A stretch of DNA of 64,000 nt. It comes from Piscinibacterium candidicorallinum. Lineage in GTDB: Bacteria; Pseudomonadota; Gammaproteobacteria; Burkholderiales; Burkholderiaceae_C. The stretch spans positions 248,001-312,000 of the forward strand of contig NZ_CP180191.1 in assembly GCF_047549485.1 (NCBI RefSeq), given 5' to 3'. Positions within the stretch are counted from its first letter, which is position 1. Every line of letters begins with the position of its first letter. The notes below the pieces were generated by a model. The model had not been told where the DNA came from. It did no database searches and saw only the letters and a program-made list of their open reading frames with translations. The position numbers and the translations under genes were made by a program. Below, piece after piece: positions 18,776-25,910 of the stretch.

Positions 18776-18780
18776 TCACA

Positions 18781-18880
18781 ATTTCGGCCAGAAAAATCGC
18801 ATCGCCAATAAGCCTCAAGAAGTCCGCCAATAAAGCGGAAAGTCGCATTTGGCCGAATAAAAATAATTTCTATTCGGCCA
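18781..18880 (+). repeat. GCGGAA-core intergenic element, copy 3 (best-formed)
   Basis: This copy fills the gap between convergent CDF and YcnI genes. It begins ATTTCGGCC and ends ATTCGGCC. It carries two clear hairpins: TCCGC-CAATAAA-GCGGA (18823-18839) and GGCCGAATA / TATTCGGCC with an 11-base loop (18851-18879). I count 43 G+C in its 100 bases, against roughly two-thirds for the flanking genes. GCGGAAA is at 18835-18841. Confidence 0.7.
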
Positions 18881-18892
18881 TTGAGACTGCAC

Positions 18893-19435
18893 CTACTCGT
18901 GCTTGTGCACCGTCGCCGGCGCTGCAGCGGGTTCCGCCCGCGGCGTCAGTGTCAGCTCGGCCGCCGGCTCCTTGTAGTCGCGGATGGTCTTGCCCGGCTC
19001 GGGAATCGCCACCCAGTCGTGCCGGCCCTTTTCGCAGACCTGCTCGACCTTGAAGTAGATCTTGCCCGGCGTGGCCGGCAGGCGGCCCATGATGATCAGT
19101 TCGTCGTAGTGGGCGTCGAGCAAGGGACCGCCGCGCCAGGTGACCACGCGCACGTCTTCGGTGATGGTCTTGCCGTGGGTCTCGTAGGGTTTGGCCAGCT
19201 TTTCGCTCTGGGTTTCGAGCGTCCAGCCTGGCTTGGGTTGCGGGCGGGCGCGCTGAAAGCCCTCGGGCAGCGTGACCTTGACCTCTCGGGTGGGCGAGCC
19301 ATCGCAGCCATGCGTGAGCATGAAGGTGGCCTTGTAGTAGCTGCCGGCCTCGGCCGTGCGCTGCTCGAGCACGATGTGGGCCTGGGCGTTGAGGGCGGCG
19401 AGCAGGCCGGCGGCGAGGATGAATGAGGTCTTCAT
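18893..19435 (-). CDS. YcnI/DUF1775 periplasmic copper-binding protein
   Basis: The 180-residue product has a signal peptide ending AQA and a mature N-terminus beginning HIVLEQ. YcnI/DUF1775 proteins bind Cu(II) through exactly such an N-terminal histidine brace. Other family features are ATFMLTHGCDGSPTREVKVTLPEGF and a C-terminal VHKHE that could also hold copper. The frame runs upstream into non-coding shadow, so I chose the ATG at 19435, which gives the signal peptide. It is the third gene of the cruR - TonB receptor - ycnI operon, 22 bases after the receptor, and probably hands over or stores copper in the periplasm. Confidence 0.88.
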   Translation of the reverse strand: MKTSFILAAGLLAALNAQAHIVLEQRTAEAGSYYKATFMLTHGCDGSPTREVKVTLPEGFQRARPQPKPGWTLETQSEKLAKPYETHGKTITEDVRVVTWRGGPLLDAHYDELIIMGRLPATPGKIYFKVEQVCEKGRHDWVAIPEPGKTIRDYKEPAAELTLTPRAEPAAAPATVHKHE

Positions 19436-19457
19436 GATGCGGTGTCCTTCTCTTGAA

Positions 19458-21701
19458 TCAGTTGAACTTGAACTCGATGCCGGCATACACCGCTCTGCCA
19501 TCGCCCGGCAGGAACTGCGCGGTGTCGCGGCCTGCAGCGTCGCGCACCACGCCGGTGGTGCTGGCGTACTTCGTGTTGGCCAGGTTGCGGCCCTCGATGA
19601 ACCACTTCCAGTGCTTCTCGGGTTCGCCGCCGACGCGCAGGCCGTACACCGTGTAGGCATCGGCAAACCAGCTGCGTGCAAAGTCCACTGCATGGCCGCT
19701 GGCGTGCTGGGCGTTCACGCTCAGGCGCAGCGCGGAGCTGAAGCGCCAGCCGGCCTCCAGCCGCGCCGTGCGTTCCGGCAGACCGGGCAGGGGGCGGTTG
19801 CCGTAGGTGGGGTCGCCATCAAAGGTGTTGCGCGACAGCTTGGCCACGGCGCGCCAGTCCAGCGCCCCATGCTGCCCGCCCACACCGATCTCAAGGCCGC
19901 GGCGCAGGGTGCGCGGTGCATTCACCGTGATGCTGGCGCCGACCACGTTGGTTGCGATCTGCAGCAGTTCGTCGGTGATGCGCGCCTCATAGGCGGCCAC
20001 GTCCCACTGCAGCGCGCCGCTGGCGAGCTTCGATGTGCCGCGCGTGCCCACCTCCAGGGTCTTGCCGCGCTGCGCCCGCGTGATCACCGGCCGCAGGCCG
20101 CCGGCGAGTTCGCCAAAGCTGGGCGGCTCGTAGCTGGCTGACCAGTTGCCGAAGAGCTGGATGTCCTTGCCTATGGCGTAGATGGCGCCCAGCTTGGGCA
20201 CCGTGCCGCTGTAGCGCACGTTGAAGCTTTCGCTCACCGGATCCGCTGGCGTCCCGGCGATGAAGCGGTCTTCCAGCTGCCGGCGCGCCGTGACGCGGGC
20301 CGCGCCGGCGCTCAGCTGCAGCGCTGGCAAGACACTCAGCTGGCTTTCGGCATAGAGCACATCCGTGCGAGCCAGTTGCCGGCTGGCGTTGGTGCGCGCG
20401 CCGCGCTGGCCGCCTACGTTCAGCCAGCGGTCTTCATCGGTGGTGCCGCGCGCCGGGTTGTAGCCCAGGGTCAGGCGCTGCTGCAGGCCGAGCACGGGTG
20501 CGCTGTTCACGTAGCGCAGCTCCGCCGTGGTGTCGCGGTTCTTCTGGTCGATCACCTGGAAGATCGGGTGGAACAGACTTTTGTCTGACGCGCTCCAGAA
20601 CACCTCGATGCGCTGCTCGGCATCCGGCGCCCACACGGTCTTGTTGGACACGCGCGTCCAGCGGATGTCGCGCTTCTGGTCGCCGGTGATGTTGGCCGGG
20701 TTGGCGGCGCGCGGGTCGGCGTTGAGCTGCGCTTTGGTAATGGAGCCGGGCAGCTCGGAGTCACTGTCCGCCCAGCCGATGTAGAGCCGCGTTTCCAGCT
20801 TCCGGTCGATCATCCAGCCCAGATTGGCAAACAGGCGCCTGGTGTCTTGCACGGCATGGCGGCGGAAACCGTCCTGCGCAAACAGATTGGCAGCCAGATA
20901 GGCATCGAAGTGTTCACCGGCATAGCCGCCCGACACCAGCGTGCGCCGGTAGCCGAAGCTGCCAAGTTCCTGGCGCGCGTCCAGCGCGTCGCTGTTGAAG
21001 CCGTTGGGGCTGACGAAGTTGATCGCGCCACCGAGCGTGGCCGCGCCGTACTGCAGGGCGTTGGCGCCGCGCCAGACCTCGATGTAGCGCGCCGAGAGCG
21101 CGTCGATCGCCTGGAAGTCGAAGCCACCGTCGGCCAGATTCATCGGCACGCCGTCCTGCATGAGCTTCAGGCCGCGACCATGGAAAGTGCGCTGCAGGCC
21201 GCTGCCGCGAATCGACAGGCGCGTCTCTTCCGCCCCAAACCGGGGCTGCGCCAGCACGCCGGGCGCAAAGGCCAGGGCGTCGGCCAGGTTGGCCACGCGG
21301 CCGTCGCGGTAGCTGTCGGCGTCGATCACGCTCACGCCGCCCGGCGTGGTGTTGATGCGATCACGCGCCGTGCGTACATCCGGCTGGGTGAGGGTGGACT
21401 TGTCCTTGTCGCGGCGGGAGGTGACTTCCACGCGGCCGAGCTGGGTGCTTGCCGGCGCGGCGGCGGGCGTGCCTGAAGTGGGCGCGGAGGGGGCGGCCTG
21501 AGCGGCGGTGTTCAGCCCGGCGCCCGCTGGGGCGGCTGCCAGGACGGCAGCTGCGCGGGCCGGTTGGGGCTGGGTGGCGGAAGGCGTTGTCGGCGTGGGT
21601 TCGTCATCCATGCCGCAGTCACAGGCATGGGCGGGCAGGGTCGTGCACAGCGTCAGGCCGGCGGCGGCCAGCGCAGCGCTCAGGGTGGAGCGTTGAAACA
21701 T
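19458..21701 (-). CDS. TonB-dependent outer-membrane receptor, probably for copper
   Basis: The 747-residue protein has a signal peptide (cleavage near AHA, residue 26), a mature N-terminus with ACDCGMDDE that may bind metal, a long Ala/Pro linker, a plug domain (VRTARDRINTTPGGVSVIDA, ETRLSIRGSGLQRTFHGRGL, YIEVWRGANALQYGAATLGG, about residues 105-235) and a 22-strand barrel ending with the expected aromatic-rich strand (AVYAGIEFKFN). Substrate cannot be read from the barrel, but its place between a CruR-type DUF2946 gene and a YcnI gene matches the copper-repressed operon of Bordetella pertussis, where the receptor is BfrG. A 36-base repeat lies in its leader at 21729-21764. Confidence 0.9.
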   Translation of the reverse strand: MFQRSTLSAALAAAGLTLCTTLPAHACDCGMDDEPTPTTPSATQPQPARAAAVLAAAPAGAGLNTAAQAAPSAPTSGTPAAAPASTQLGRVEVTSRRDKDKSTLTQPDVRTARDRINTTPGGVSVIDADSYRDGRVANLADALAFAPGVLAQPRFGAEETRLSIRGSGLQRTFHGRGLKLMQDGVPMNLADGGFDFQAIDALSARYIEVWRGANALQYGAATLGGAINFVSPNGFNSDALDARQELGSFGYRRTLVSGGYAGEHFDAYLAANLFAQDGFRRHAVQDTRRLFANLGWMIDRKLETRLYIGWADSDSELPGSITKAQLNADPRAANPANITGDQKRDIRWTRVSNKTVWAPDAEQRIEVFWSASDKSLFHPIFQVIDQKNRDTTAELRYVNSAPVLGLQQRLTLGYNPARGTTDEDRWLNVGGQRGARTNASRQLARTDVLYAESQLSVLPALQLSAGAARVTARRQLEDRFIAGTPADPVSESFNVRYSGTVPKLGAIYAIGKDIQLFGNWSASYEPPSFGELAGGLRPVITRAQRGKTLEVGTRGTSKLASGALQWDVAAYEARITDELLQIATNVVGASITVNAPRTLRRGLEIGVGGQHGALDWRAVAKLSRNTFDGDPTYGNRPLPGLPERTARLEAGWRFSSALRLSVNAQHASGHAVDFARSWFADAYTVYGLRVGGEPEKHWKWFIEGRNLANTKYASTTGVVRDAAGRDTAQFLPGDGRAVYAGIEFKFN

Positions 21702-21728
21702 TGGAAAGATTCACTCTGCAGGCGGCTG

Positions 21729-21764
21729 TCCGCTTATCTGGCGCGGGTCTTCAGGCTCTTTGGC
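21729..21764 (+). repeat. 36-base repeat A, copy in the copper operon
   Basis: This lies in the 151-base gap between cruR and the receptor gene. It starts TCCGCTTATCTGGCGCGG and continues with TCTTCAGGC and CTTTGGC; CCGC and GCGG can form a small stem. It matches 60580-60615 at 32 of 36 positions. Relative to the receptor gene it lies antisense, whereas the other copy is in the sense direction upstream of metH. Confidence 0.75.
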
Positions 21765-21852
21765 TTGAAGAGGCGCGCCAATGCTGGATCGAGCCGCAAA
21801 AATGCGGGCGTACACCTCGCGCAGCAGGCGAGGGCACGGGTTCAGCACAGGG

Positions 21853-22209
21853 TCAGAGTGAGGCGGGCGGGGCGCGCGGTGCGGCGTCGCTCAAGCGCGC
21901 CGTGGCACCCCAGACGGGAGATTCAAGCGGGTAGCGGGTCGCGTCCTGACCCACCGGCAGCGGCAGCGTCGCGAGCGCATGCGCCAAACCCGGCGCACCG
22001 GCCGGGCCGCAGGCGCCACAGCAGTCGTGCTGGTCATGCGAGGCATCCGGCGCCTGGATGCCCAGGTCCACCGCAATCAGGATCTTGGCCCCCGAGGGCG
22101 CGCAGAGCTCCTGCAGCATCGTCCCGCGCTGCGCCTTGGCGGCGAGCGACACCATGGGCGCTGTGGCCAGCACCAGGGCGAGGAGGGGAATCAGCCAGCG
22201 GCGGAACAT
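21853..22209 (-). CDS. cruR: CruR-type copper-sensing regulatory upstream ORF (DUF2946)
   Basis: The 118-residue DUF2946 protein has an N-terminal hydrophobic segment (WLIPLLALVLATAPMVSLAA), a His/Cys patch HDQHDCCGAC holding a CXXC pair at residues 64-67, and a C-terminal RAPP at 112-115 three residues before the stop. In Bordetella pertussis CruR, copper sensed by the nascent chain through CXXC relieves ribosome arrest on RAPP, allowing Rho to end transcription before the TonB receptor gene. All these elements and the gene order are present here, so I infer the same mechanism. The ATG has no ribosome site and lies seven bases after TACACT, so a leaderless mRNA is possible. Confidence 0.85.
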   Translation of the reverse strand: MFRRWLIPLLALVLATAPMVSLAAKAQRGTMLQELCAPSGAKILIAVDLGIQAPDASHDQHDCCGACGPAGAPGLAHALATLPLPVGQDATRYPLESPVWGATARLSDAAPRAPPASL

Positions 22210-22363
22210 GGCGCGCAGTGTAAGCCGTGCGAGTTGGCGCACTTTGTCGCGGATCAGCGACGGGCAATGCGCGCTGGCGCTGCAGTGCATGACAAGCGGC
22301 GAGTTCGCCACCCACAATCCGTCGGCACCTGCACGATCAGGTGTCGATGGGAGGAATCCAACA

Positions 22364-22816
22364 ATGGCAGAAACCAAGTTGCGGATGGGCTTGTTCTCCG
22401 CATTTACCTTCGATGATCAGGCGTCGTGCGAGAAGGCGATTCGCAATGGCGGCATTGCAGCGCTGATCTCGGCCGGTCTCACGGCCGTCTTCGCAGTGAT
22501 CGGACTGTCCACGACCTCGGATGATCCGAGCATGCGGATGTATCTGAATCCGTGGTTGTTTGTGGATGCTGCCATCCTGCTGGTGCTCGCGTACTTCATC
22601 TTCCGCAAGAGCCGTACGGCCGCGACGCTCACGTTCGCCTACTTCGTGTTTTCCAAGGCAACGACCTGGTACGACGCGGGCGCGCCCAAAGGCGTCTTTC
22701 TTGCGCTCGTGTTCTTTCTCTTCTACTTCACGGCGATGCGCGCGACCTTTGTCTGGCACAGCCGCTACAAGAACACGACCGAATCCGAGTCTGCGAACCC
22801 GGCGGCTCAGCCCTAG
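22364..22816 (+). CDS. Four-helix membrane protein of unknown function
   Basis: The 150-residue product starts at an ATG with GGGAGG upstream; the frame is open much further 5' but this is the only well-supported start. It has four hydrophobic stretches, at about residues 30-50 (AALISAGLTAVFAVIGLST), 65-82 (LFVDAAILLVLAYFIF), 87-102 and 110-130 (VFLALVFFLFYFTAMRATFV). The C-terminus is short, polar and cytoplasmic-looking. I do not recognise a family with confidence. It is divergent from the copper operon and convergent with the YnfA gene. No operon partner is visible. Confidence 0.75.
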   Translation: MAETKLRMGLFSAFTFDDQASCEKAIRNGGIAALISAGLTAVFAVIGLSTTSDDPSMRMYLNPWLFVDAAILLVLAYFIFRKSRTAATLTFAYFVFSKATTWYDAGAPKGVFLALVFFLFYFTAMRATFVWHSRYKNTTESESANPAAQP

Positions 22817-22843
22817 TTAGTGATCATGTGCGCGCCCGCCGGC

Positions 22844-23200
22844 TCAGACCGAGCGCGGCCCAAACATGATCACCGCCATTCCCGCCAGGCACAGTCCCAT
22901 GCCGATCCAGTCGGCCGGTGCGGGCTTGATGGCGTCCACCGCCCACAGCCACAGGATGGCCACCGACACGTAGACGCCGCCGTACGCGGCATACACGCGG
23001 CCGGAAGCCTGCGGGTGGAGGGTGAGCAGCCACACAAAGAGCGCGAGGCTGGCCGCTGCAGGCAGCAGCAGCCAGACGCTGCCGTTCTTCTTGAGCCAGA
23101 GCCAGGGCAGGTAGCAGCCGACGATCTCGGCCACCGCGGTGGCGGTGAACAGCGCCAGCGTGCGCAGCGCACTGCCGAGATCAACGTCGCCCAGCATCAT
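22844..23200 (-). CDS. YnfA-family (UPF0060) small membrane protein
   Basis: The 118-residue protein has four membrane helices and the family hallmarks [37 protein letters not shown] and [19 protein letters not shown]. YnfA belongs to the drug/metabolite transporter superfamily and resembles small multidrug resistance pumps; some homologues export dyes and drugs, but the physiological substrate is open. Its length (usual 106-115) fits, with a slightly longer N-terminus; two adjacent ATG codons mark the start. It lies 30 bases downstream of the helicase gene's promoter-distal end on the other side and is convergent with the preceding membrane protein gene. Confidence 0.9.
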   Translation of the reverse strand: MMLGDVDLGSALRTLALFTATAVAEIVGCYLPWLWLKKNGSVWLLLPAAASLALFVWLLTLHPQASGRVYAAYGGVYVSVAILWLWAVDAIKPAPADWIGMGLCLAGMAVIMFGPRSV

Positions 23201-23230
23201 CGACGGAGCGGTCTCGGCAGGCGGCGCTGA

Positions 23231-25099
23231 TCACGCGCGCTTGAAGCCGGCGCGATCGGCCCAGTGGTTACCGGTGGATTCACGGCGCTCGTCGCGACGA
23301 CCGCCGCCCCAGCTGCCGCCCCGGCCGCGTCCGCCGCCACCGTTGTCGGTGCCGCGGGTGCTGCCAAAGCCGGTGCCGACCACGAAGCCGGTGGCCGTGG
23401 AGGTGCCGATCTCTTCGGGCTTGCCGCGCTTGCGCGTGTCGCCCACCTTCGGCTGCCAGGCGTTGGCGCCGGGCTGGCGTTCATTGCGCTCGGTGCGCTG
23501 GCCGCGGCCCTGGTTCTGCTGGCCACCTTGGCCTTGCTGGCTCTGCCCGCGAGCCTGCTGCTGCCCTTGACCGCCTTGACCCTTGTTGCGGGCCGGGCGC
23601 TCGCGACGCGGCGCCTGCTCGCGCTGGCCTTCGCCGTCGGTGTTCACGGGGCGCGGCGCGGCCACCTGTTCGCGGTCATCACGCCAGTCGGCCACTGGAG
23701 CACCGGTATCGGGCTGCCGTGGGCGGCGCGGTTCGTTGCGCGGTCGGGCGGGCTGCTCGTTGCTCTTGGCCTCGCGCGGGGGGCGGGGCGCACGTGGCGC
23801 ATTCACGTCACCCCGCGCCGGGCGGGCTTCGCGCGGCTCACGCTGCGGGCGCTGGCCACGGCCGCGCTGCTCGCGCGCCGGCGGGCGGCCGTTGGCGGGC
23901 AGTTCGGGGGCTTCGAAGCCCTCCACCGCGGCACGCGGGATGGGCTGATTGATCAGTCGCTCGATCTCGCGCAGCATCGCGCCGTCTTCGGGCTCCACCA
24001 GCGAAACCGCCAGGCCTTCGGCGCCGGCACGGCCAGTGCGGCCGATGCGGTGCACGTAGTCCTCGGCCACCTGCGGCAGGTCGTAGTTGATGACCACGGG
24101 CAACTCGGCAATGTCGATACCGCGCGCGGCGATGTCGGTGGCCACCAGCACCTGCAGCTCGCCGCTCTTGAAGGCGGCCAGCGCGCGGGTGCGCTGGTTC
24201 TGGCTCTTGTTGCCGTGCAGGGCCATGGCTTCGATGCCGTCTTCGGCCAGCGCCTTCACCAGGCGGTCGGCGCCGTGCTTCATGCGCGTGAACACCAGCA
24301 CCTGGAACCAGCTGTGCATCTTGATCAGATGGCTGAGCATCTGACGCTTGGCGTCCTTGGTCACCGGGTGCACGGTGTGCGTGACCAGGGTGGCCGTGGT
24401 GTTGCGCGAGACCTCGATGGTCTGCGGCTCGTGCAGAAAGGTACCAGCCAGGCTCTTGATCTCGGGGCTGAAGGTGGCCGAGAACAGCAGGTTCTGGCGA
24501 CGCCGACCGTCGATCTTCTCGGGCAGCAGCTTCAGGATGCGGCGCACGTCCGGAATGAAGCCCATGTCGAGCATGCGGTCGGCCTCGTCCAGCACCAGCA
24601 GTTCCACCTGCGACAGATCGCAGGCGCGCTGGTTGACGAGATCAAGCAGGCGGCCCGGGGTGGCGATCAGGATGTCCACGCCGCGGCGCAGCTTGTCGAT
24701 CTGCGGGTTGATGCCCACGCCGCCGAACACCACGGCGGCTTTCAGCGGCAGGTTGGCGCCGTAGGTGCTGACGCTCTCGGCCACCTGGGCGGCCAGTTCG
24801 CGTGTGGGGGTGAGGATCAGGGCGCGGATCGGAAATCGTGCGCCCTTGGTGCCTTTGGCGACGACTTCGTCGATGGGGCTGGCCGGCTTGCGCGCCACGC
24901 GGCGCTGCTCGAGCAGGTGCAGCATGGGCAGGGTGAAGCCGGCGGTCTTGCCGGTGCCGGTCTGCGCGGCGGCGAGCACGTCGCCTTCGGACAGTACGGC
25001 CGGAATGGCTTGCGCCTGAATCGGTGTGGGGTTCTCGTATCCCTTGGCAGCAATCGCACGCAGGATCGGCTCGGCGAGGCCGAGTTCTTTGAATGACAT
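23231..25099 (-). CDS. rhlE: DEAD-box RNA helicase, RhlE type, with long basic tail
   Basis: The 622-residue helicase has the Q motif ([13 protein letters not shown]), Walker A AQTGTGKT at 44-51, DEAD at 171-174, LLFSATF, and [10 protein letters not shown] in the second RecA domain. The catalytic core ends near residue 395. The remaining 225 residues are low complexity: R/P/Q-rich with many RE, QRGRGQ and QGQGG runs, ending in an [16 protein letters not shown] box. Such tails bind RNA and help phase separation or ribosome-assembly roles. RhlE proteins remodel rRNA and work with the degradosome, often cold-induced. The upstream gap of about 480 bases suggests a long leader. The tail is longer than in most RhlE proteins I know of. 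Confidence 0.9.
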   Translation of the reverse strand: MSFKELGLAEPILRAIAAKGYENPTPIQAQAIPAVLSEGDVLAAAQTGTGKTAGFTLPMLHLLEQRRVARKPASPIDEVVAKGTKGARFPIRALILTPTRELAAQVAESVSTYGANLPLKAAVVFGGVGINPQIDKLRRGVDILIATPGRLLDLVNQRACDLSQVELLVLDEADRMLDMGFIPDVRRILKLLPEKIDGRRRQNLLFSATFSPEIKSLAGTFLHEPQTIEVSRNTTATLVTHTVHPVTKDAKRQMLSHLIKMHSWFQVLVFTRMKHGADRLVKALAEDGIEAMALHGNKSQNQRTRALAAFKSGELQVLVATDIAARGIDIAELPVVINYDLPQVAEDYVHRIGRTGRAGAEGLAVSLVEPEDGAMLREIERLINQPIPRAAVEGFEAPELPANGRPPAREQRGRGQRPQREPREARPARGDVNAPRAPRPPREAKSNEQPARPRNEPRRPRQPDTGAPVADWRDDREQVAAPRPVNTDGEGQREQAPRRERPARNKGQGGQGQQQARGQSQQGQGGQQNQGRGQRTERNERQPGANAWQPKVGDTRKRGKPEEIGTSTATGFVVGTGFGSTRGTDNGGGGRGRGGSWGGGRRDERRESTGNHWADRAGFKRA

Positions 25100-25581
25100 G
25101 ATTTCTTTCTTGCAGCCGCAGCCGGCGTGAAGTCGCCGCGGGGCTGATTTGATCGTCCTGCCTTCAGGAGAAGGTCAGTCGCAGGGAGAGATCGGGTTGC
25201 TTTCTCGATCTTGGGCGCTTGAAGGATCGGGCGGTGCGGGCGGCGGGACGAGCCCGGCGGCCTTGCAGCCCTTCCCCGGCGCTGGGGAATCGGTTGCGTC
25301 GAACGGTGCCGACGCAGGCGCAGGATGCGCAGCAATCAACGACTGAGGGCTGATTGCGTGACGCGGATTGTAGTGTGCGGCGCAGCAGAACGGCCAGACG
25401 GACGTGCGCCCAATAGCGTCCGAACAGCGGGGCATTGCGTATCCAATTCAATAGGCGTCGTTTTCAGACAAAACAAACTTGAAGCAGATTCTCGGGTGAA
25501 ACGCTTCTGACAAGCGGAAAGCCGAAATCAATGCCAGAAAATGCATTGATTTCGGACGTAAAGTGATCGGCCGGTCCGAGA
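25100..25581. other. 482-base gap upstream of rhlE
   Basis: Most of this gap reads as a probable 5' leader of the helicase gene. A TACAAT box facing rhlE lies at 25367-25372 on the minus strand, which would give a leader of about 260 bases; the matching -35 box is poor. The far end holds the AT-rich element at 25451-25573. I see no convincing small gene. Long leaders are usual for cold-induced helicase genes. Confidence 0.4.
25451..25573 (+). repeat. GCGGAA-core intergenic element, copy 4
   Basis: This copy has the strongest hairpin of the family: CCGAAATCAATGC at 25522-25534 pairs perfectly with GCATTGATTTCGG at 25543-25555 across an eight-base loop. Just before it, CGCTT (25502) pairs with AAGCG (25512), which runs into GCGGAAA at 25514-25520. 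It ends with ATCGGCCGG. It lies downstream of the 105-residue gene and upstream of rhlE, both on the minus strand, so it is not at a convergent junction. Confidence 0.6.
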
Positions 25582-25899
25582 CTACTCCCGTGGCAACGCC
25601 TCGATGACCGATGTCAGGTCAAGCGTGATCTGCGCGGGTTCGTTGGGGCGTCGGCTGGCGTCGTCGATTTGCGCCACCGTGGCGAGCAACTGCTGGCGCA
25701 GCGCGGCCAGGGGCAGCGAGCCGCCCACGCTGTGCAATTGCAGGCGGGACGCGCCGGGCTCCCCGTCGACCAACTCGCGCACCAGCCGCAGCAGATGCGT
25801 CCATGGGTTCGGCGGCGGCGGAGGCACGGGCGTGACGACGCTCGTGCTCGTCGCCTTGTGCTTGAGCTCGATGATGACTTCGACGATCGATTGCGGCAT
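25582..25899 (-). CDS. 105-residue protein of unknown function in the sigma/kinase operon
   Basis: The product begins MPQSIVEVIIELKHKATS, has a proline run (VPPPPPNPW, residues 25-33) and a helical remainder; no signal peptide or membrane segment is visible. I do not recognise a family. It starts at an ATG with AAGGAG six bases upstream and lies 11 bases after the Ser/Thr kinase stop codon, so it is almost certainly cotranscribed with the ECF sigma factor and kinase. By context it may be a substrate, scaffold or anti-sigma-like partner, but nothing in the sequence shows this. Confidence 0.75.
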   Translation of the reverse strand: MPQSIVEVIIELKHKATSTSVVTPVPPPPPNPWTHLLRLVRELVDGEPGASRLQLHSVGGSLPLAALRQQLLATVAQIDDASRRPNEPAQITLDLTSVIEALPRE

Positions 25900-25910
25900 G
25901 GTGCTCTCCT

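Noticed and set aside
21702..21852. Cobalamin riboswitch upstream of the TonB receptor
   Set aside because: I could not find the B12-box or the GCCACTG element on the minus strand; the cruR context explains regulation better.
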